From assembly GCA_029939385.1 (NCBI GenBank), contig JAOZSZ010000017.1:1-12408 (forward strand): a stretch of DNA of 12,408 bases, read 5' to 3'. The position numbers were made by a program, and so were the translations under genes. This DNA is from Pontiella sp. (lineage in GTDB: Bacteria > Verrucomicrobiota > Kiritimatiellia > Kiritimatiellales > Pontiellaceae). Each line of letters opens with the position of its first letter. Within the stretch, counting starts at the first letter, position 1. Shown here in pieces: positions 7,301-12,408 of this stretch. The notes under the pieces were generated by a model. It did no database searches and was not told where the DNA came from. It worked only from the letters and a program-made list of their open reading frames with translations.

Positions 7301-7330
7301 TTGACTGCTTCAGAAGTAATTTTTTTTAAA
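7301..7330 (+). promoter_or_regulatory. Weak promoter candidate upstream of the sulfate-activation operon
   Basis: TTGACT (7301-7306, 5 of 6 to the -35 consensus) is followed after 18 bases by TTTAAA (7325-7330, 4 of 6). A second -10-like TAGAAT at 7344-7349 has no partner. The 124-base gap 7247-7370 must also hold the divergent promoter of the LamG-like gene. Two copies of ACTAGATT (7260-7267 and 7285-7292) lie upstream of this candidate. Confidence 0.3.
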
Positions 7331-7370
7331 TTTAAACCGTCGCTAGAATCAAATAAGTGAGTAAATAATT

Positions 7371-8201
7371 ATGGATTTCATCCTGTTTGATCTTGTTGGA
7401 TTCATGATTCGTCTGTTCGTTGGGGGTGGAATTGGTTTTTGTATTGGTTTGACCGGAGTTGGCGGCGGGGTTCTCATGCTACCCGCTCTTACGTTGCTAT
7501 TCGGTATGGATCCGATTGCGGCTGTGGGTACGGCCAGTCTTTATTCCTTTTTAACCAAGGTGAGCGCTACATGGCACCATGTTAGGCTCAAAACGATAGA
7601 GTGGAAAATTGCAAGGCGGTTTTTAATTGGGGCAATTCCTGCCAATATTACCGTTGCGCTATGGATTTCCTCCCATGGTTCGGACGAAATGTTTAATCAA
7701 AGTCTAAAAGCTTTTATTGCTGGGGTTATTTGTTTTTCTCTGCTTGTTATGCTCGCAAATAGTATGATCAAGCGAAGTGGCCCAGCCCTTCGAGTTGGAG
7801 AGCATACCTTGGCGCACTATTTGGCCAATCACCAAATTTTACGGTATGGATTGAATGTCGTTATAGGGGCATTTGTTGGAGGTTTAATCGGAGCAACCTC
7901 CATTGGTGGGGGTGTTTTGATTATTCCCATGCTTATTATTGTTTTTGGCTTGTCAGCTAGTCGAACTGTGGGAACATCAATCTTTATTGCTGTGGTGTTA
8001 ACGCTAATTACAGCAAGTATATACAGCAGTGGTAAAGAGGTGGATCTTGCAACTGTAATAGTCACTGTATTGGGTTCCCTTATGACGGTACGCTATGGGA
8101 GTAAGCTTTCGGTTCGTTTTCCGGATCGATTGCTTAAATGGATTGTTATGGGCTTAATGTTGGCAACTATGCTTTTAATGGTGGTTGATGTAATGCGTTA
8201 A
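7371..8201 (+). CDS. TauE/SafE (TSUP) family membrane transporter, probably for a sulfur oxyanion
   Basis: Inner-membrane transporter of the TSUP family (COG0730), whose members move sulfite, sulfate, sulfoacetate or similar anions. The 276 residues form about eight helices with the internal duplication typical of the family: GLTGVGGGVLMLPAL (26-40) in the first half and GATSIGGGVLIIPML (174-188) in the second. The family is known from sequence; the substrate is inferred from context, since the gene is first in an operon with cysQ, cysD and cysNC, 14 bases before cysQ. Sulfate uptake or sulfite export are both possible. The ribosome site before ATG 7371 is weak, and Met12 is a less likely alternative that would leave only a few residues before the first conserved helix. 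Confidence 0.87.
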   Translation: MDFILFDLVGFMIRLFVGGGIGFCIGLTGVGGGVLMLPALTLLFGMDPIAAVGTASLYSFLTKVSATWHHVRLKTIEWKIARRFLIGAIPANITVALWISSHGSDEMFNQSLKAFIAGVICFSLLVMLANSMIKRSGPALRVGEHTLAHYLANHQILRYGLNVVIGAFVGGLIGATSIGGGVLIIPMLIIVFGLSASRTVGTSIFIAVVLTLITASIYSSGKEVDLATVIVTVLGSLMTVRYGSKLSVRFPDRLLKWIVMGLMLATMLLMVVDVMR

Positions 8202-8205
8202 AGGA
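8201..8205 (+). promoter_or_regulatory. Ribosome binding site deciding the cysQ start
   Basis: AAGGA overlaps the last base of the transporter stop codon. It is only one base from the in-frame TTG at 8207 but 10 bases from the ATG at 8216, so the ATG is the better start. The overlap suggests coupled translation with the transporter gene. Confidence 0.6.
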
Positions 8206-8215
8206 TTTGATCGAA

Positions 8216-9019
8216 ATGATGATGAATACTGCCATAAGAGCGGCCATTGAGGCGGGCGAAGCAATTTTAGATATTTATGCTCAGGATTTTGAAGTAGAGT
8301 TTAAAGCAGATGAGTCGCCGCTAACATCGGCTGATAAAGCGGCCCATAACCTCATTGTCCATGCCTTGGAGTCCACCCCATATCCAGTGCTTTCGGAGGA
8401 AAGTGAGGGGGTCACGTACGAAGAACGAAAGAGCTGGAAAAGCTATTGGTTGGTTGATCCTCTAGATGGAACAAAGGAATTTATAAAAAAGAACGGTGAA
8501 TTTACGGTTAATATTGCATTGATCGAAAATGGAGTTCCTGTTCTTGGAGTGGTTTACGTCCCGGTTGATCGCACGCTTTATTTTGGGGATCAGAATGGTG
8601 CTTTTAAAGCCGTTCAGGGCAAACATTTTCAGTCGATAAATGATCTGTTGGGTAAACTTTCAGAGGTAGATGCGTTCCAGCGTTTGAAAGTTTCGGGAAC
8701 GCCCGGTCAGCCCTTGCGGGTGGTGGCTTCCAAGTCGCACTGTAACGAGGAAACGCTTACGTTTATTTCTGAGCTTGAAAAAATATACGGCAAAGCCGAA
8801 CTGGTTTCGCGAGGAAGCTCACTAAAGCTTTGTATGATTGCGGAAGGGTCAGCCGACATCTATCCGCGGATTGCTCCAACGATGGAGTGGGATACCGCCG
8901 CTGCACATGCAGTTGTCGTAGCCGCTGGTGGAACGGTAGTGATTTATGGAACAACGGATGCATTGGTATACAATAAGGAAAATCTCCTAAATCCATCTTT
9001 TGTAGTTAGTGGAATTTAA
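8216..9019 (+). CDS. cysQ: 3'(2'),5'-bisphosphate nucleotidase (PAP phosphatase), CysQ
   Basis: Hydrolyses 3'-phosphoadenosine 5'-phosphate (PAP) to AMP, and possibly PAPS to APS, controlling the pool around sulfate assimilation. The 267-residue protein is of the usual length for the inositol-monophosphatase superfamily and carries its metal-binding motifs: LSEES (59-63), DPLDGTKEF (81-89) and EWDTAAAHA (224-232). The KEF after DPLDGT is characteristic of the CysQ branch rather than inositol monophosphatase. I place the start at the ATG at 8216 rather than the TTG at 8207 on ribosome-site spacing; two further ATGs follow directly. It lies between the transporter and cysD, 17 bases before cysD, in one operon. 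This position fits removal of the PAP made when PAPS is used downstream. Confidence 0.93.
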   Translation: MMMNTAIRAAIEAGEAILDIYAQDFEVEFKADESPLTSADKAAHNLIVHALESTPYPVLSEESEGVTYEERKSWKSYWLVDPLDGTKEFIKKNGEFTVNIALIENGVPVLGVVYVPVDRTLYFGDQNGAFKAVQGKHFQSINDLLGKLSEVDAFQRLKVSGTPGQPLRVVASKSHCNEETLTFISELEKIYGKAELVSRGSSLKLCMIAEGSADIYPRIAPTMEWDTAAAHAVVVAAGGTVVIYGTTDALVYNKENLLNPSFVVSGI

Positions 9020-9036
9020 TAAGAAGAGGTCTCAAT

Positions 9037-9939
9037 ATGAGTGGATATAATTTATCGCATTTAAAGCAGTTGGAGGCGGAAAGCATCCATATTATTCGGG
9101 AGGTGGCGGCAGAATTCTCCAATCCCGTGATGCTCTATTCAATCGGCAAGGATTCTTCGGTCATGTTGCATTTGGCACATAAGGCCTTTGCACCGGGAAA
9201 GATCCCTTTCCCTTTGATGCACGTTGATACGCAGTGGAAATTTAAGGAGATGTATAAATTTCGCACATTGATGGCTGAAAAGTATGAGGTTGATCTCAAG
9301 GTTTGGACTAATCCCGAGGGAAAGGATCAGGTGGGTCCATTCTCACACGGATCAGAAAAGCATACGCAGATCATGAAAACCGACGCTCTCAAGCAGGCGC
9401 TTGACCACTATGGTTTTGATGCCGCATTTGGGGGAGCTCGCCGCGATGAGGAAAAGAGTCGTGCCAAGGAGCGCGTTTATAGTTTCCGGAATGAGTTTCA
9501 CCAGTGGGATCCCAAAAACCAGCGGCCCGAACTTTGGAATCTCTATAATGCAAAAATCAATAAAGGCGAGTCGATCCGGGTTTTCCCGCTTTCGAACTGG
9601 ACGGAGCTCGATATCTGGCTCTACCTCTTGCGCGAAGATATTCCAATTGTTCCGCTTTACTATGCGGCCGAACGCCCCGTAGTCGAACGCGACGGTACCC
9701 TAATCATGGTGGACGATGACCGCATGCCGTTTAAAGAGGGTGAAACACCCGTGATGAAAAAGGTACGGTTTCGCACGCTTGGATGCTATCCCCTCACCGG
9801 TGCGGTGGAGTCCAATGCTGAGACGGTTGAGGAAATTGTGCAGGAAATGCTGCTGACTACCACCTCGGAACGCCAAGGTCGCGTGATTGATGGAGATAAC
9901 TCCTCCATGGAAGATAAGAAAAAAGATGGGTATTTCTAA
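9037..9939 (+). CDS. cysD: Sulfate adenylyltransferase subunit 2 (ATP sulfurylase small subunit)
   Basis: Catalytic ATP-pyrophosphatase subunit that, with CysN, makes adenosine 5'-phosphosulfate (APS) from ATP and sulfate in the cytoplasm. The 300-residue product is full length for CysD. Visible are the PP-loop SIGKDSS (35-41), [15 protein letters not shown] (132-146), [11 protein letters not shown] (187-197), the [12 protein letters not shown] motif (244-255) and a C-terminal DKKKDGYF like that of other CysD proteins. GAGG at 9026-9029, 7 bases upstream, supports the ATG. The stop overlaps the start of cysNC by one base (TAATG), which indicates tight coupling of the two subunits of one complex. 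Confidence 0.97.
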   Translation: MSGYNLSHLKQLEAESIHIIREVAAEFSNPVMLYSIGKDSSVMLHLAHKAFAPGKIPFPLMHVDTQWKFKEMYKFRTLMAEKYEVDLKVWTNPEGKDQVGPFSHGSEKHTQIMKTDALKQALDHYGFDAAFGGARRDEEKSRAKERVYSFRNEFHQWDPKNQRPELWNLYNAKINKGESIRVFPLSNWTELDIWLYLLREDIPIVPLYYAAERPVVERDGTLIMVDDDRMPFKEGETPVMKKVRFRTLGCYPLTGAVESNAETVEEIVQEMLLTTTSERQGRVIDGDNSSMEDKKKDGYF

Positions 9940-11903
9940 TGGCTGATGCAACGTACAAGATTCAGGAAGAAGAGTTGATTCGTGGAAATATTGAGGAATA
10001 TCTCCATCGGCATGAAACGAAGGACCTGTTGCGCTTTCTTACGTGCGGATCGGTTGATGATGGCAAGTCCACATTGATCGGTCGGCTGTTGTACGACAGC
10101 CATATGATCTACGAAGATCAACTCGAAAAAATCACCAAGGATTCGAAGATCTATGGCACCACCGATGATGATTTTGATCCAGCCTTACTGACAGATGGTT
10201 TGAAAGCTGAACGCGAGCAGGGCATTACGATCGATGTGGCCTACCGCTATTTCTCAACCGACAAGCGTAAGTTTATTATTGCCGATACGCCTGGTCATGA
10301 ACAATACACCCGTAATATGGCCACTGGCGCTTCGACCTGTGACCTTGCGGTAATCCTGATCGACGCCCGCTATGGGGTCATTACCCAGACCAAGCGCCAC
10401 AGCTTCATCTGTTCGTTGCTGGGAATTAAGCACGTTATTGTGGCGGTCAATAAAATGGATTTGGTCGATTGGTCGGAAGAAAAATACGAGCAGATCAAAA
10501 AGGATTACAACGCATTTGTTTCGCGTTTAAACTTTTCCGATATCCATTTTATTCCGATGTCGGCACTTAAGGGCGACAACGTAGTAGAGCGTAGCAAGCA
10601 TCTTTCATGGTACGACGGCCCAACATTCCTTCACCACCTCGAAGGGGTAAACATTTCCACCGACCGCAATCTGATCGATATGCGCTTGCCGATCCAGTAT
10701 GTGTTGCGTCCAAACCTAGATTTTCGCGGTTTCAGCGGAACGCTGGCCTCTGGCGTGGTGCGGGTGGGCGACAAGGTCGCCAGCCTTCCGTCGCGGCAGG
10801 AGTCGACCATTAAGGAAATTTATGGTCCAGATGGCGAATTGACGGAAGCCTTCACTCCAATGGCCATTACTGTGACATTGGAAGACGAGATCGACGTCTC
10901 ACGCGGTAACATGCTCGTTCCAGTAAAGAATATTCCACACATTGGAAACGAGTTTGAAGCCATGGTGGTTTGGATGCACGAGGAGGCGGCCAAACCGAGC
11001 AAGAACTACCTGATCAAGCATTCCACCAGTATAATTCCCGGAGTGCTGTCCGATATCCGTTACAAGGTGGATGTGAACACCATGACGCGCGATAAGAATC
11101 TAGATGAAGACTCTGCAGGGGCGCTAGAACTCAACGAAATTGGCCGCTGTCATATTACACTGCATCGCCCGATTGCCTTCGATCCGTACGACCGTAACCG
11201 TGCGACTGGCGCATTCATTATGGTTGACCGTCTGAGCAATGCAACCGTTGCGGCAGGCATGATTGTCGACCGCATCGTTTCTAAGCCCGGCCACAAACGA
11301 TCACCAGTTAGTCAGAACATTGTTAAAAGCGATAGCCTGGTTAGCGCAGAGGATCGCCAAAAACTATTGGGTCAGCGCGGGGCGACCATCTGGCTGACTG
11401 GGTTGAGTGGTTCTGGGAAATCGACCATTGCCCGGCAACTTGAAAAGGATCTGATTGAGCTGGGGTACCTCTGTTATATTCTCGACGGCGATAATGTGCG
11501 TCACGGCCTCAATCGTGACCTTGGATTCTCGATGGAGGATCGCACAGAAAATATCCGCCGTATCGGTGAAGTGGCTGCGTTGATGAATGACGCCGGTGTG
11601 ATTGTGGTTCCCTTATTTATTTCACCTTATATTTCTGACCGGGCCAATGCTCGGGAAGTGATTGGTGATGAATCATTTATTGAGGTGTTCATTGATACTT
11701 CGATCGAGATCTGTGAGCAACGCGACCCGAAAGGGCTCTACAAAAAAGCCCGATCCGGCGAGATCCAGCAGTTTACGGGTATTAGCGATCCCTATGAAGC
11801 TCCGCAAGATGCGGAAATTACACTTCCAACGGAAGAACTCTCTCCCGAGGCCGCCTCGAAAATAATTATTGATGACCTTCAGGAGCGGGGAGTTATTGGT
11901 TAG
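9939..11903 (+). CDS. cysNC: Bifunctional sulfate adenylyltransferase subunit 1 / adenylylsulfate kinase (CysN-CysC fusion)
   Basis: The N-terminal part (about 1-450) is the CysN GTPase, whose GTP hydrolysis drives APS synthesis by CysD. The C-terminal part (about 478-654) is APS kinase, which phosphorylates APS to PAPS. GTPase motifs are G1 GSVDDGKS (37-44), G3 DTPGH (116-120), G4 NKMD (171-174) and G5-like SAL (208-210), followed by EF-Tu-like beta-barrel domains. The kinase has Walker A GLSGSGKS (488-495), DGDNVRHGLNRDLGF (516-530), FISPY (560-564) with the conserved serine at 562, and DPKGLYKKARSGEI (596-609). All key residues are present, so both activities are expected. Overlap with cysD by one base ensures coordinated production. 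It is the last gene of the operon; I see no strong hairpin terminator after it. Confidence 0.97.
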   Translation: MADATYKIQEEELIRGNIEEYLHRHETKDLLRFLTCGSVDDGKSTLIGRLLYDSHMIYEDQLEKITKDSKIYGTTDDDFDPALLTDGLKAEREQGITIDVAYRYFSTDKRKFIIADTPGHEQYTRNMATGASTCDLAVILIDARYGVITQTKRHSFICSLLGIKHVIVAVNKMDLVDWSEEKYEQIKKDYNAFVSRLNFSDIHFIPMSALKGDNVVERSKHLSWYDGPTFLHHLEGVNISTDRNLIDMRLPIQYVLRPNLDFRGFSGTLASGVVRVGDKVASLPSRQESTIKEIYGPDGELTEAFTPMAITVTLEDEIDVSRGNMLVPVKNIPHIGNEFEAMVVWMHEEAAKPSKNYLIKHSTSIIPGVLSDIRYKVDVNTMTRDKNLDEDSAGALELNEIGRCHITLHRPIAFDPYDRNRATGAFIMVDRLSNATVAAGMIVDRIVSKPGHKRSPVSQNIVKSDSLVSAEDRQKLLGQRGATIWLTGLSGSGKSTIARQLEKDLIELGYLCYILDGDNVRHGLNRDLGFSMEDRTENIRRIGEVAALMNDAGVIVVPLFISPYISDRANAREVIGDESFIEVFIDTSIEICEQRDPKGLYKKARSGEIQQFTGISDPYEAPQDAEITLPTEELSPEAASKIIIDDLQERGVIG

Positions 11904-12106
11904 CTTTGATCTTTTTGAAAAGACCATACGCAAATATGATCTGATAATAGAAAAGGCGAGAACGGTAATTAAGAGCGGATTGCTCCGGGACAGTTTTGTA
12001 GATACGATATTTTAGGCATTTTTTCGTACACAGAGAATATTTGGAAAAATAGACGGAATATTTAAAATAGTATTTGAATTTGAGTCCATTTCCTTTAAAT
12101 TTTCTT
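11904..12106. other. Intergenic region after cysNC, with a promoter candidate for the next gene
   Basis: No gene or convincing rho-independent terminator is visible; the best stem is only four bases (GAGC and GCTC near 11973-11985) with no U-tract. TTGGAA (12041-12046) and TAAAAT (12063-12068), 16 bases apart, are a possible sigma-70 promoter for the gene at 12107, matching consensus at 4 and 5 of 6 positions. Confidence 0.35.
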
Positions 12107-12408
12107 ATGAATTTTTACCAAAAAACATTGTATTTATCACTGGTGCTGGTTGTTTTTTCAGTATCTCCCGTGCTTGCCGGCGGTGGCGGCGAACTGGCGC
12201 AGGAGAATGGGGTACTCGAAAACACACAGATTGTACTACTGCTTCTAAGCGGACTTATTTTCGTAATACAGTCATTTCGAGTGGAGCGAAATTATCGTAT
12301 CATCTTTTGGATGGGGGCTTGGCTGAGCCCGTCGATTATTTTTCGCGAGTTGGATATTGAAAAGCTTGCGGTGCCGCAATGGTTGATTTGGATCGGTAGC
12401 GGCACGGG
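12107..12408 (+). CDS. Signal-peptide-bearing membrane protein, unrecognised, N-terminal part (cut by window edge)
   Basis: The frame is open from the ATG at 12107 to the window end (100 residues visible). It begins with a clear signal sequence whose likely cleavage is after VLA (22-24), leaving a mature start of GGGGEL. A hydrophobic helix at about 41-56, a second at about 63-79 and the start of a third near 91 follow, separated by short charged loops (RVERNYR at 58-64, RELDIEKL at 80-87). The PQWLIW (90-95) after the acidic loop suggests a small polytopic membrane protein. I cannot assign a family. No Shine-Dalgarno site is evident, so the start rests on the signal peptide and a weak upstream promoter. 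It is probably a separate unit from the sulfur operon. Confidence 0.65.
   Translation, partial: MNFYQKTLYLSLVLVVFSVSPVLAGGGGELAQENGVLENTQIVLLLLSGLIFVIQSFRVERNYRIIFWMGAWLSPSIIFRELDIEKLAVPQWLIWIGSGT

Noticed and set aside
10607..10813. A 68-codon frame inside cysNC
   Set aside because: Shadow of the CysN frame in another phase; the main frame carries intact conserved domains throughout.
11916..11940. Possible stem TCTTT / AAAGA after the cysNC stop
   Set aside because: Only five AT-rich pairs with a four-base loop and no U-tract; not enough to call a terminator.

Overview
This is a bacterial chromosomal window of mostly housekeeping genes, with a few small orphan genes between them. The proteins are Gram-negative in type: a Prc/Tsp-like periplasmic protease with a lipoprotein signal, and secreted proteins with ordinary signal peptides. 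Composition by eye is moderate GC. A small secreted LamG-fold protein next to a CysQ-CysD-CysNC sulfate-activation operon would suit the Planctomycetes-Verrucomicrobia-Lentisphaerae-Kiritimatiellota group. That placement is only an inference; no rRNA or lineage marker is present. I see no phage, insertion sequence, CRISPR array, tRNA or rRNA.

Layout. Positions 1-1054 (minus) hold the N-terminal two thirds or so of a tail-specific protease (Prc family); the catalytic domain lies beyond the left edge. Divergent from it, after a 159-base gap, are glucose-6-phosphate isomerase (pgi, 1214-2827) and, 8 bases later, a 12-helix-type cation:proton antiporter (2836-4080). A small single-helix membrane protein (4089-4298, minus) converges on the antiporter. 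An 11-bp perfect hairpin inside the antiporter's last codons probably terminates it. A five-helix orphan membrane protein follows (4528-5274, plus, GTG start), then an M42 aminopeptidase (5474-6541). A secreted LamG-like protein (6548-7246, minus) is convergent with the aminopeptidase.

The right half (7371-11903) is a compact operon: a TauE/SafE (TSUP) anion transporter, CysQ (PAP phosphatase), CysD (ATP sulfurylase small subunit) and a CysN-CysC fusion (ATP sulfurylase GTPase plus APS kinase). Together they move a sulfur oxyanion across the membrane, activate sulfate to APS and PAPS, and clear the by-product PAP. No PAPS reductase, sulfite reductase or sulfotransferase is in the window, so the fate of the PAPS is open. 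The window ends inside an unrecognised membrane protein with a signal peptide (12107 onward).

The best second-look items are the hairpin terminator hidden in coding sequence, the two orphan membrane genes at 4089-5274, the acidic insertion in the protease, and the open question of what the sulfate-activation operon feeds. I did not find convincing evidence of a previously undescribed multi-gene system.
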